NCBI GenBank assembly: GCA_017643365.1
Contig: JAEPNO010000010.1
Coordinates: 1 to 64,000, forward strand
Reading direction: 5' to 3'
Length of the DNA stretch: 64,000 nucleotides
Source of the DNA: Balneolaceae bacterium
Lineage (GTDB): Bacteria; Bacteroidota; Rhodothermia; Balneolales; Balneolaceae
Shown here: positions 8,159 to 16,571 of the stretch, piece by piece
Layout: each line of letters starts with the position of its first letter
Position numbering within the stretch: the first letter of the stretch is position 1
Notes under the pieces: generated by a model
What the model saw: only the letters and a program-made list of their open reading frames with translations
Told to the model about the DNA's origin: nothing
The model's database searches: none
Translations under genes and position numbers: made by a program

Positions 8159-8198
8159 AAAAGTACTAAGTGCCTTTGTGCCTTTGATCCTCTGCTCC
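8159..8198. repeat. Inverted octamer array, 4-5 units
   Basis: Read on the minus strand the units are ggagcaga, ggatcaaa, ggcacaaa, ggcactta and a weak gtactttt. They match the 7639-7718 array in inverse orientation; for instance aaaggcaca is present in both arms. The array starts just downstream of the umuD stop (8200-8202). Confidence 0.8.
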
Positions 8199-8199
8199 T

Positions 8200-8631
8200 T
8201 TAAGTAAACCGATGAATCAAATGCGTAACCACTCCCCAAATCATCCATTGGGTGTTATGCTCAACGGGGATGGGCGGTTGTGAAGCATCATCCGTAACCA
8301 GAAACCTGCGATTTCCTTGTTTAATGAGTCGTCGGATCAACACCTCATCGTCGATGGTGACAACCAAGATGGATCCGTTTGTTGCGTTCAGCGATCGGTC
8401 CACCACTAGAATGTCTTTGTCGTGGATGCCCGAAGCCTTCATCGCATCGCCTTCAACTCTCACATAAAATGTGGAAGTGGGTCGGCGAACAATCAGCTCT
8501 TCCAAATTCAGTGAGCGTTCGAGATGATCACCCGCCGGAGATGGAAACCCCGTCTCAATCCGCCTCGAAAGCTGTAATAAATCGTTGTCCTCGCGTTCTT
8601 TTTGAACCTGATAAGATGTCCAGTTGCTCAT
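8200..8631 (-). CDS. umuD: UmuD homologue lacking both catalytic residues
   Basis: Aligns with Pol V subunit UmuD (S24/LexA-like peptidase) over almost its full length of 143 residues. The cleavage region reads ETGFPSPAGDHLER (27-28 is Thr-Gly; Cys-Gly in E. coli). The active-site block reads VRVEGDAMKASGI where active homologues have GDSM, so the nucleophilic serine is Ala63 (codon 8443-8445, GCG). The general-base lysine of the VKKL block is Arg100 in DEVLIRRL (codon 8332-8334). By family knowledge this protein should not self-cleave. The fold residues are otherwise well kept and the frame is intact, so it may act as a permanently full-length partner of UmuC. Confidence 0.88.
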   Translation of the reverse strand: MSNWTSYQVQKEREDNDLLQLSRRIETGFPSPAGDHLERSLNLEELIVRRPTSTFYVRVEGDAMKASGIHDKDILVVDRSLNATNGSILVVTIDDEVLIRRLIKQGNRRFLVTDDASQPPIPVEHNTQWMIWGVVTHLIHRFT

Positions 8632-8649
8632 AGTTTTTTCCTTTCAAAC

Positions 8650-8680
8650 AATATATGTAAATTATATGTGCAAGCAATAG
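8650..8680 (-). promoter_or_regulatory. ACATATA direct repeat upstream of umuD
   Basis: On the minus strand ACATATA-attt-ACATATA lies about 25 bp before the umuD start, with an 11-bp repeat period, close to one helical turn. An AT-rich promoter of the TATAAT type overlaps it. It could be an activator or repressor site; no classical LexA box was recognised. A similar pair of ACATATA words lies upstream of the radical SAM gene at 44956. Confidence 0.3.
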
Positions 8681-8709
8681 GTGAGCAATATTTATTTTAA
8701 TTAATTGTC

Positions 8710-8730
8710 ACCCCGGACTTGATCCGGGGT
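8710..8730. repeat. ACCCCGGA-cttga-TCCGGGGT palindrome
   Basis: Perfect 8-bp arms with a 5-nt loop in the divergent dnaE/umuD intergenic region. Palindromes of this wording recur as short dispersed elements in many bacteria. There is no T-run beside it, and both flanking genes point away, so a terminator role is unlikely. Confidence 0.7.
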
Positions 8731-8915
8731 CTTATGGATTTTGAGAATTTCGGTAGTACAGTAGTATTGGGAAACGAATAACGGAAAATGAAATCAAGCA
8801 GTAAATTCAGTAATAAGTTTACAGATTGTGGAAAACTTCATCTGAATTCGGCTCCGTCAAATCCTATATTCAATAATTAGCAAAGAAGTCGATCACGCAC
8901 GAAGTTCCAGCCTGT

Positions 8916-11900
8916 ATGTACCTGATTTTTGATACCGAAACCACCGGTTTACCACGAGATTATTCCGCACCCATCACCGATTTAGACAATTGGCCGCGAT
9001 TGGTGCAACTTGCGTGGCAGATGCACGATCACACCGGAAAGCTGGTAAGTCACGGCAATTACATCATCAAGCCGGAAGGCTTTACCATTCCGTTCAACTC
9101 CGAGAAAATTCACGGAATTTCGACGGAACGAGCCAACAAAGAAGGACACGATCTGGCGGAAGTACTCCAAATCTTCCGAAAAGACATCGACAAATCGTAC
9201 TTCCTGGTGGGGCATAACGTAAGCTTTGATGAGTCGGTAATGGGCGCCGAGTTCCTGAGAAAGCGAATTCCATCGGCTATCATGGATAAGCCGAAAATCG
9301 ACACGAAGGATGAATCAACTCAATTCGTAGGCATTCCAAACGGACGAGGTGGATTCAAATGGCCAACTTTGGGTGAGCTTCATCACAAGATATTTAACAA
9401 AGGCTTTGAAGATGCCCACGATGCCGCCGCCGATGTAGAAGCAACTACTCGTGCTTTCCTCGAACTCGTTCGGATGGGAGTGATTCAGGTTAACTTTCCT
9501 CTGGATGCTCGCTTGTACGAACCGGCACAAAGCTATATCGTTCGGGATCATTACATCGATTTGGTTTCTCCATCACGGCTGAAAAAAAAAGAGAACGAAA
9601 TTACGGAGGCCGATTCCGATAGCGAATTAACGGCGGAACCGGCTGTTGAGCTCTCCGAAGATGTGGTGTTCACCCATCTTCACAATCACTCGAAATTCTC
9701 GGTGCTGCAATCCACCGCCGGGGTAAAAGAATTGGTTTCCCGCGCCAAAGAAATGGGCATGCCCGCCGTGGCCCTTACCGATTTGGGGAATATGTACGGC
9801 GCGTTTTCCTTCACATCCGCTGCTTATGCGGCAGGAATTAAGCCCATTATCGGATGTGAACTGTATCTGGTTGAAGATCGCCACAAAAAGAAATTTACGC
9901 GGGAACATCGGGATCACCGCTCGCAGATTGTCATGCTGGCAAAAAATCAGAATGGATATAAAAATCTGGCAAAAATCTGTTCTACGGGATTCACCGAGGG
10001 CTATTATTACAAATTTCCTCGGATTGATAAAGAGGTAATCGAAGCTCACAAAGACGACATTATTTGTTTGAGTGGAAATACGCGCGGGGTGCTAGGTGAT
10101 TTGATTCTGAATAAAGGCGAAGAGTATGCCGAAGAAGAGTTAAAATGGTGGATGGAGATGTTTGGTGATGATTTTTACTTGGAAGTCATCAACCATGGAC
10201 TGGATGAAGAGCAGCGGGTGAATCAGGTTTTTAAGCAGTTTTCGCAGAAATATGGCGTAAAACTGGTTGCCACCAACAACACGTTTTACATCGATCAGAA
10301 AGATGCGGACGCCCACGATGCGTTGATTTGTATCGACGATGGAACGCTCAAAAGCACGCCAATTGGTCGCGGACGTGAATACCGCTATGGTTTCCCGAAT
10401 CAGGAATTCTGGTTTAAAGATACCGAAGCGATGATCGAGTTGTTCCCGGAAATGCCGGAAGCCATCGTAAATGTGCAGGAGATTGTCGACAAGATTGAAG
10501 AAGTGAAGCTCGCACGGGATGTGATTCTTCCCAAGTTCGAAATTCCCGAGCAGTTTGAGACCGAGGATGATTTTTTGCGTCATCTCACCTTTGAAGGAGC
10601 CAAACCTCGTTATCCGGAAATGTCGCAGGAAGTGAGGGATCGGATTGAGTTGGAGCTGGGCATCATCAAAGACATGGGTTTTCCAGGATACTTTTTGATT
10701 GTACAGGATTTTATTGCCGCTGCGCGTGATATGGGTGTTTATGTGGGACCGGGACGTGGATCGGCGGCCGGTTCGGTGGTGGCTTATTGCACGGGAATCA
10801 CCAACATCGATCCGCTGAAATACGATCTGCTTTTTGAGCGCTTTTTGAATCCGGAGCGGGTTTCGATGCCGGATATAGATATCGATTTTGATGATGACGG
10901 TCGCGCCCGGGTTATCGATTATGTGGTGGAGAAATACGGGAAAGATCAGGTGGCGCACATTATCACTTTTGGTTCGATGGCGGCTCGATCTTCGGTTCGC
11001 GATGTTGCCCGTGTGCTCGATCTTCCGTTATCGGATGCCGATCGCTTAGCGAAATTGGTACCTGAACGTCCGGGCACTTCGCTGGATGACGCTTTCTCGG
11101 AAGTGAAAGAATTACGCGACATCAAAGCCGGGGAAGGGCTCGAAGCCGAGACAATGAAAATGGCGCATGTGCTGGAAGGTTCGGTTCGAAATACCGGAAT
11201 TCATGCTGCGGGTGTGATTATTGCCCCTGATAATCTGACCGAATACATCCCCGTAACCACCGCAAAAGACGCCGATCTTACGGTTACTCAGTTTGATGGA
11301 AGTGTAATCGAAAGTGCCGGAATGCTGAAGATGGATTTCCTGGGATTGAAGACCCTTTCGATCCTGAAAACAGCCATCGGATACGTGAAAGAAAATCACG
11401 GCAAAGAATATGATCTTGATGACATTCCGCTGGATGACGAGACTACTTATAAGTTGTATCAAAAAGGCGGGACGCTAGGTACATTCCAGTTTGAGAGTGA
11501 AGGGATGCGGAAGTATCTGAAAGAACTCAAGCCTACCGATATCAACGATTTGATTGCGATGAACGCATTGTATCGTCCGGGACCGATGCAGTTTATCCCC
11601 GATTATATCCGCAGAAAACACGGGGAAGAAGAAGCCGAATACGATCACGAGTTGATTCGGGATATCCTGGAGCCGACGTACGGAATTATGATCTATCAGG
11701 AGCAGATCATGAACGTGGCGCAGAAACTTGCCGGTTACAGCTTGGGACAAGCGGATTTATTACGACGTGCGATGGGTAAGAAGAAGCGCGAGGTGATGGA
11801 GAAAGAGAAGCCGAAGTTTGTGGAAGGCGCCAAAGAAAACGGTGTAGATGAAGCCACGGCAAAGGCGATTTTCGAGAAAATGGAGATGTTTGCGAGTTAC

Positions 11901-13124
11901 GGTTTCAACAAATCTCACTCGGCGGCATACTCGGTGGTTGCTTATCACACCATGTATTTCAAAGCGAATTATCCTGCCGAATATATGGCTGCGGTGATGA
12001 GCCACAACATGAACGACATCAAAAAAGTGGCGTCGTTTATTGAAGAGTGCCAGAAAATGGGCATCCCGGTTGATCCGCCGAACATCAACACTGCTCGCGG
12101 AAAGTTTGTGGCGAAAGATGGTCGCGTGCAATATGGGATGAGTGCAATTAAAGGTGTGGGTTCAAGTGCCATTGCGCATATTGTTGAAGAACGCGAAGAG
12201 AATGGATTGTTCATGAGCGTGTTCGATTTTGCATCGCGGGTGGATTTACGAACCTGCAACAAAAAAACGCTGGAGAGTTTAATCCAGGCCGGTGCTTTTG
12301 ATGATTTGAATGACAACCGCGCTGAGTTGTTGATTGGGCTCGAAGACATTGTGGCGTATGCTCAGCGTAAGCAGGAAGAAGCTCGCTTAAACCAAGGGAA
12401 TTTGTTTGGTGGAGGCAGTGGAGGAGGAGTGCTTCAAGAACCGAAACTAAAGCCTGTGCCGAAATGGAGCAGTATTGAGCGATTGAATAAAGAGCGCGAA
12501 CTCATCGGGTTTTATTTGAGTGGACATCCGCTAAACAAATACAAAGAAGACATCCGGTTATTTGGAAAGCAGAATCTCAGTGATGAATTCATCAACCAGC
12601 TGCAGCATGAGTCGGAACTTCGGTTTATTGCCATCATCACCTCAAAGCGTCAGGCGGTGGATCGTAAAGGGCGTCCGATTGCCTTTTTAATGGTGGAAGA
12701 TCTGCATTCGTCGATGGAAGTGGCTGTATTCAGCAAAGAGTTTGATAAATTCGCTCCGCTTATCGAGGTGGATAATGTGGTGTATATCACCGGGAAATAT
12801 TCGAAACGCGAACGCGGAAATAGCTTGATTGTGAATAATATGGAGCGAATCGAGAATCTGCGTGAGAAGTTCCAGGATAAGCTACGATTGAAGTTGAACA
12901 TCCAAACCGAGCACATTACCTCGAACGATCTCACCCAAATGGAAACCTTGTTCGAATTGAACAAAGGAAATACCATGGTGAAGCTGAATGTGATGAGTAA
13001 AGTAGCGAATGGTCCGATAAAGATGAACTTGCGAAATTTTGTGGTTGAACCAACGGATGAGTTACTTTCAGGGCTTCGAGAAGTGCTTGGGGAAGAATCG
13101 GTTGAGCTTTTTCTTACCGGTTGA
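8916..13124 (+). CDS. dnaE: DNA polymerase III alpha subunit with fused N-terminal 3'-5' exonuclease
   Basis: Replicative polymerase of 1402 residues, larger than the usual 1160-residue DnaE because a DnaQ-like DEDDh exonuclease precedes it. The exonuclease spans about 1-180 (FDTETTG at 6-12, HNVSFDE, HDAAADVEAT). The PHP domain starts near 250 (HLHNHSKFS). The polymerase palm has GPGRGSAAGSVVAY and PDIDIDFDDDGR around 652-663. The helix-hairpin-helix and OB-fold regions follow to the end (about 1230-1310). Proofreading and synthesis thus lie on one chain, as in some other FCB-group bacteria. It is divergent from umuD, which places replicative and translesion polymerase genes back to back. 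Confidence 0.96.
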   Translation: MYLIFDTETTGLPRDYSAPITDLDNWPRLVQLAWQMHDHTGKLVSHGNYIIKPEGFTIPFNSEKIHGISTERANKEGHDLAEVLQIFRKDIDKSYFLVGHNVSFDESVMGAEFLRKRIPSAIMDKPKIDTKDESTQFVGIPNGRGGFKWPTLGELHHKIFNKGFEDAHDAAADVEATTRAFLELVRMGVIQVNFPLDARLYEPAQSYIVRDHYIDLVSPSRLKKKENEITEADSDSELTAEPAVELSEDVVFTHLHNHSKFSVLQSTAGVKELVSRAKEMGMPAVALTDLGNMYGAFSFTSAAYAAGIKPIIGCELYLVEDRHKKKFTREHRDHRSQIVMLAKNQNGYKNLAKICSTGFTEGYYYKFPRIDKEVIEAHKDDIICLSGNTRGVLGDLILNKGEEYAEEELKWWMEMFGDDFYLEVINHGLDEEQRVNQVFKQFSQKYGVKLVATNNTFYIDQKDADAHDALICIDDGTLKSTPIGRGREYRYGFPNQEFWFKDTEAMIELFPEMPEAIVNVQEIVDKIEEVKLARDVILPKFEIPEQFETEDDFLRHLTFEGAKPRYPEMSQEVRDRIELELGIIKDMGFPGYFLIVQDFIAAARDMGVYVGPGRGSAAGSVVAYCTGITNIDPLKYDLLFERFLNPERVSMPDIDIDFDDDGRARVIDYVVEKYGKDQVAHIITFGSMAARSSVRDVARVLDLPLSDADRLAKLVPERPGTSLDDAFSEVKELRDIKAGEGLEAETMKMAHVLEGSVRNTGIHAAGVIIAPDNLTEYIPVTTAKDADLTVTQFDGSVIESAGMLKMDFLGLKTLSILKTAIGYVKENHGKEYDLDDIPLDDETTYKLYQKGGTLGTFQFESEGMRKYLKELKPTDINDLIAMNALYRPGPMQFIPDYIRRKHGEEEAEYDHELIRDILEPTYGIMIYQEQIMNVAQKLAGYSLGQADLLRRAMGKKKREVMEKEKPKFVEGAKENGVDEATAKAIFEKMEMFASYGFNKSHSAAYSVVAYHTMYFKANYPAEYMAAVMSHNMNDIKKVASFIEECQKMGIPVDPPNINTARGKFVAKDGRVQYGMSAIKGVGSSAIAHIVEEREENGLFMSVFDFASRVDLRTCNKKTLESLIQAGAFDDLNDNRAELLIGLEDIVAYAQRKQEEARLNQGNLFGGGSGGGVLQEPKLKPVPKWSSIERLNKERELIGFYLSGHPLNKYKEDIRLFGKQNLSDEFINQLQHESELRFIAIITSKRQAVDRKGRPIAFLMVEDLHSSMEVAVFSKEFDKFAPLIEVDNVVYITGKYSKRERGNSLIVNNMERIENLREKFQDKLRLKLNIQTEHITSNDLTQMETLFELNKGNTMVKLNVMSKVANGPIKMNLRNFVVEPTDELLSGLREVLGEESVELFLTG

Positions 13125-13258
13125 TCTGTTGCAGAGTCGATAAGTTCACGCAATGCAATTGATAACGAATACCAATGTGATTGAGTGAGAATTTATTCTC
13201 ATATTTGTATCGGAAATTAAAAGAAGTATTTATTAATTAAATAGAAGGTAAATAGACT

Positions 13259-13585
13259 ATGTCGAAGACAGTTGAATTAACTGATGGAAATTTTGAACAA
13301 GAAGTATTGAATTCAGATCAGCCGGTATTGGTTGATTTTTGGGCTGAGTGGTGCGGACCTTGCCGCATGATCGGACCTGTTGTAGAGGAAATGGCCGGCG
13401 AGTACGACGGTAAAGCGAAGATCGGAAAAGTAAATGTTGATACGAATCCTGAAGTATCAGTGAAATATGGAATTCGTTCAATCCCTGCACTTCTTATTTT
13501 TAAAGATGGTCAAGTTGTAGATCAAATTATTGGTGCTGTTCCAAAAACTCAGCTTACCAAGCAATTAGATGCTCAATTAAACTGA
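13259..13585 (+). CDS. trxA: Thioredoxin
   Basis: Cytoplasmic dithiol-disulfide reductant of 108 residues with the canonical active site WAEWCGPC (Cys32 and Cys35). The cis-proline segment RSIPALLIF is present, as is the [16 protein letters not shown] strand-helix. There is no signal peptide. It is monocistronic, with 134 bp upstream and a strong hairpin-T-run terminator 24 bp after the stop. Confidence 0.97.
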   Translation: MSKTVELTDGNFEQEVLNSDQPVLVDFWAEWCGPCRMIGPVVEEMAGEYDGKAKIGKVNVDTNPEVSVKYGIRSIPALLIFKDGQVVDQIIGAVPKTQLTKQLDAQLN

Positions 13586-13609
13586 GACTAAAGAATTCCC
13601 ATTTGCATG

Positions 13610-13642
13610 GCCGGTTCGTGAAAGCGAATCGGCTTTTTTTTT
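13610..13642 (+). terminator. Rho-independent terminator of trxA
   Basis: GCCGGTTCG (13610-13618) pairs with CGAATCGGC (13625-13633) and is followed by nine T residues. Confidence 0.9.
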
Positions 13643-13646
13643 ATCT

Positions 13647-13665
13647 GTAACCCTAGAAGGGTTAC
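13647..13665. repeat. GTAACCCT-aga-AGGGTTAC palindrome
   Basis: Perfect 8-bp arms with a 3-nt loop, right after the trxA terminator. Related AACCCT/AGGGTT hairpins lie at 16529-16555 and, with longer arms, at 15721-15755. The remaining 13666-13823 shows no further feature. Confidence 0.7.
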
Positions 13666-13823
13666 TAACAGGGGGCTGTACCTGAAGGCTTATTAAAGGG
13701 AGAAGATTTCTTACTGTTTGTAGAAGAATTCAAAACCTTTAACGAGAAGGTTTAGTAATAATCCTTTTCGCTGATCAATAAGCGAAATGATTCGATTTCA
13801 ACTAATAAAGGGTATAGTTCGTC

Positions 13824-14777
13824 ATGTTGAGAAATAAACACATCTGGATTTTTATGCTAAACTTTACAAACCGAATTTTGCTACCGGTTTTATTCGCACT
13901 GATAGTTTCATTTTGTACCTCTTCAAATAAGATTGAAAAAAGTATAGGATTCACCTTACATAAAGATTTAATTTTACTGGAAGTATTTATGGGGGATTCG
14001 GGGCCTTTTACAATGCTTTTAGATACTGGAGTTAATCCTTCGGGAATTCGAATGGATGTAGCCGATGAATTAGGATTCGAAATTGATATGAATAACCAAT
14101 CTACAATAAGTGGAAGAGGAGAAAACAGTTATAGAATGGCTCCTACTAAAATTGAGAATTTGACGATTCAAGGTATAGAATTTGGGGAGATCGAAGCAGT
14201 AGCGTCAGAAGGGATATTGGAGTTGTTAAGCAAGCGGATTGGAGTAGAAATTCAGGGCATCTTAGGGTATAGTTTTTTAAATGGGAAAACGCTTTCGATA
14301 AATTTTGTTGATGAAGAGATTCATTTTTTTGATTCAAGTGACGTCATGCGATCGAAATTTAGTGATGCCGTATTAGAAGTGGATTTCGAGACTGAAACAA
14401 ACGACATCATGCCTATTCTCGAAAATGTTGTATTTATAAAAGATCAACCAATTACCGTGTCGATGGATACCGGATCAAATTTAGCTATTGAAGTTTTTAG
14501 CCATTATGCTTCGAATTATAATTTGAAGATCGATTCTACCAAAACGATTACTGCGACAGGTGCTCAGGGTGATTTTGAACTACTTTCTACTCAAATCGAG
14601 AATCTGAAAGTTGGAGAATTAGAATTAAAATATATTGAAGCAGAGATTTCTGAAGTAGAAAATAAAAATCAACGCAGAATGGGGAACATCGGTAATAAAC
14701 TTCTAAAGAATTTTCTTGTCGGAATCGATTACAAGTCAGGTAAAATTTATCTGGATGCAAACTTTAGAGGGTTTTAA
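13824..14777 (+). CDS. Exported protein with two retropepsin-like aspartic protease motifs
   Basis: A 317-residue protein with a hydrophobic N-terminus (ILLPVLFALIVSFC). The cysteine at its end could be a lipidation site, though the preceding Phe is atypical. Two domain copies are visible, each with a clan AA-type motif: MLLDTGVNPSG near residues 68-78 and VSMDTGSNLAIEV near 212-224. Each is followed by GRGENSYRM- or GAQGDFELL-like flap regions and a G-x-L-G-x-x-F/L-type element (ILGYSFLNG; MGNIGNKLLKNF). This gives a single-chain pseudo-dimer with both Asp present. Substrate and true activity are unknown. Confidence 0.75.
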   Translation: MLRNKHIWIFMLNFTNRILLPVLFALIVSFCTSSNKIEKSIGFTLHKDLILLEVFMGDSGPFTMLLDTGVNPSGIRMDVADELGFEIDMNNQSTISGRGENSYRMAPTKIENLTIQGIEFGEIEAVASEGILELLSKRIGVEIQGILGYSFLNGKTLSINFVDEEIHFFDSSDVMRSKFSDAVLEVDFETETNDIMPILENVVFIKDQPITVSMDTGSNLAIEVFSHYASNYNLKIDSTKTITATGAQGDFELLSTQIENLKVGELELKYIEAEISEVENKNQRRMGNIGNKLLKNFLVGIDYKSGKIYLDANFRGF

Positions 14778-15037
14778 ATCATAAGAAGTGGTAATAATAG
14801 AAGGGTTAACTTGCTGACATTAATAATGCGTGTACAAGAAGCACCTTTTTAATTATTGTTAAGAAATGGTTACCAAAAGGTTAAAAGTTTAGAAGGGCTT
14901 TTAAATCAATTCAAATTGTTCGAACTTGACTCTTATAATTCAGCACACATAAATCTAATACCAAGTCGGGTAAAGAATAGTACATCAAAAAAATGGTTGG
15001 AAGCTTGGTAGAAGATCTCACATAGAGACACTTTTCA

Positions 15038-15700
15038 ATGAAGTTACGATTAATCATCATGCTTGGAGTATGTACGTTATTACCCCAAGTACTGTTTGCA
15101 CAAAATCCGGAAGTTATTGGAGTTCCGGAATTTGCATATTCGTGGAAGCAAACGGATAACCTTAAATTAAGTGCCAATTTCCAAAATTTTCATTCGATTA
15201 GTAATTTCGATCAAAATTCATCTTTCAAGTATTTTGAATCGGCTTTAATTGCAACCTATTCCGGGAATCCAAATTTTAAGATTGGTGGCGGTTATAAATA
15301 CCGCGTGGTAACTCCAAATGTTGATGGATACCAATATGAGCATCGGTTTTTAGAACAAATTGAGTTCTCAAGTTCAATGTTTGGGTTGGCGATGTCGAAT
15401 AGAATTCGCCTGGAACAGCGTTTTAAAACAAACAGTTATGTAAATCGGGTTCGATATCGCCTACAACATAAAATACCATTATCAGATGGAAGTAAGACGC
15501 TAAAGGTGTATGATGAATTTCATACGTCATTTAATTCTGATGACACATCCGGAGAAAACCGAATGTATGTTGGAATGACAATGCCTTTAGGTAACGCTGG
15601 GTTTGAAATTGGGCTTCAACACCGCTTGCAGAAACTATTTACCGACTCTGACACCAAGCAATTATTGGTGTTTTACACCAAGTATTCGCTTTCTAGGTAG
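15038..15700 (+). CDS. DUF2490 family outer-membrane-type protein
   Basis: A 220-residue protein with a Sec signal peptide (MKLRLIIMLGVCTLLPQVLFA, cut near 21). The remainder is rich in alternating strands with aromatic ends (FKIGGGYKYRVVTP, RIRLEQRFKTNS, VRYRLQHKIPL, KVYDEFHTSFN), as in DUF2490 proteins predicted to form small beta-barrels. Function is unknown. The 260 bp before it (14778-15037) show no recognisable gene. A strong inverted repeat follows the stop. Confidence 0.75.
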   Translation: MKLRLIIMLGVCTLLPQVLFAQNPEVIGVPEFAYSWKQTDNLKLSANFQNFHSISNFDQNSSFKYFESALIATYSGNPNFKIGGGYKYRVVTPNVDGYQYEHRFLEQIEFSSSMFGLAMSNRIRLEQRFKTNSYVNRVRYRLQHKIPLSDGSKTLKVYDEFHTSFNSDDTSGENRMYVGMTMPLGNAGFEIGLQHRLQKLFTDSDTKQLLVFYTKYSLSR

Positions 15701-15720
15701 AGTCTAGTGTACTCATTTTC

Positions 15721-15755
15721 TAACCCGTCAAGGGTTCTAAATCCTTGATGGGTTA
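15721..15755. terminator. 13-bp inverted repeat after the DUF2490 gene
   Basis: TAACCCGTCAAGG (15721-15733) pairs with CCTTGATGGGTTA (15743-15755), with one G-T pair. Only a short T-rich tail follows, so it may be a weak terminator or a member of the AACCC/GGGTT palindrome family seen nearby. Confidence 0.5.
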
Positions 15756-15816
15756 TTATTAAATAGGACGCCCAAAAAAGATCCCTTTTCGATTGAATTA
15801 TTTCCTACTCTGTTGG

Positions 15817-16521
15817 ATGCAGAATCAACGGAAAAAATTCAAGCCCGCCCCAAAGCGATTTCATCCCCGTGGAATCAATGTGATTTATGAGGATTACGAT
15901 ATTTTAGTAATCGAAAAGATTCATGGTTTACTTACCGTGGCCAATGCCAAAGAATCAGAGAATACGGTTGTTGCTTTGTTAACCGATTACGTTAAAAAGG
16001 GGAATTCGAAGTCGAAGAATGAACTATTTATTGTCCATCGTTTAGATAGGGATACTTCAGGAATTATGGTTTTTGCGAAATCGAATTCAGTTAAAGAGTA
16101 TCTGCAACATCATTGGAAAAAATCAAAGAAAACATACTATACGGTGGTTCATGGTATTTTGAATGAGAAGGAAGGTGTAATAAGCTCCTACTTAACCGAA
16201 AACAAAATACATCGGGTGTATTCTACAAAAGATCGAGAAGTAGGAAAGCTTGCTAAGACAGAGTACAAGGTGATTAAGGAGTCTGAAAAGTATAGCTTAG
16301 TTGAAATTAACTTACTAACGGGGCGAAAGAATCAGATTAGAGTGCATTTTTCTGAAAGAGGAAATCCGGTTGTGGGGGATAAAATGTACGGGGGCAAAGA
16401 AAAGGGCATTAAACGGCTTACACTTCATGCAGCTTCACTTCGCATCAAACATCCGGTTACCAACGAAGTAATGACCTTCGAAACTGAAATCCCTGAGTAT
16501 TTCCAGAAATTAGTTTCTTGA
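15817..16521 (+). CDS. RluA-family RNA pseudouridine synthase
   Basis: Isomerises uridine to pseudouridine in rRNA or tRNA. The catalytic motif HRLDRDTSGIMVFAK is clear, the aspartate of HRLDRDTSG lying about 80 residues in. The downstream K(T)YYTVVHG, LTGRKNQIRVHF and HAASLRIKHP blocks are all present. I use the ATG at 15817; a TTG 24 bp upstream is in frame but gives an unusual hydrophobic extension. There is no S4 domain, so it is a compact RluA-type enzyme. The exact target base cannot be assigned. Confidence 0.88.
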   Translation: MQNQRKKFKPAPKRFHPRGINVIYEDYDILVIEKIHGLLTVANAKESENTVVALLTDYVKKGNSKSKNELFIVHRLDRDTSGIMVFAKSNSVKEYLQHHWKKSKKTYYTVVHGILNEKEGVISSYLTENKIHRVYSTKDREVGKLAKTEYKVIKESEKYSLVEINLLTGRKNQIRVHFSERGNPVVGDKMYGGKEKGIKRLTLHAASLRIKHPVTNEVMTFETEIPEYFQKLVS

Positions 16522-16528
16522 ATGGCTT

Positions 16529-16555
16529 TTCTTTAACCCTTCCAGGGTTAAAGAA
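16529..16555. terminator. Palindrome between convergent genes (CTTTAACCCT/AGGGTTAAAG)
   Basis: Twelve-base-pair arms with a TCC loop lie between the pseudouridine synthase and the convergent anti-sigma kinase gene, 8 bp after the former's stop. T-rich flanks on both strands allow a bidirectional terminator. The core belongs to the AACCCT-N3-AGGGTT family. Confidence 0.55.
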
Positions 16556-16571
16556 ACTAATTTAAGCTAGA

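Larger units (their letters stand above)
7639..8198 (-). mobile_element. IVS-like element: four-helix-bundle gene with inverted octamer flanks
   Basis: The unit comprises the 135-codon gene at 7724-8131 and its inverted repeat flanks (7639-7718 and 8159-8198). This resembles the intervening sequences (IVS) found in some 23S rRNA genes, which encode the same protein fold and have base-paired ends. Here it lies between umuD and umuC. Mobility is inferred from architecture and position; no target-site duplication was identified. Confidence 0.4.

Noticed and set aside
8632-8715. LexA operator before umuD
   Set aside because: No CTGT-N8-ACAG or other known LexA consensus was seen; only an ACATATA direct repeat is present.
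10140-10958. Open frame of 272 codons on the minus strand inside dnaE
   Set aside because: It lies wholly opposite a strongly conserved polymerase domain and has no recognisable motif; it reflects the codon use of dnaE.
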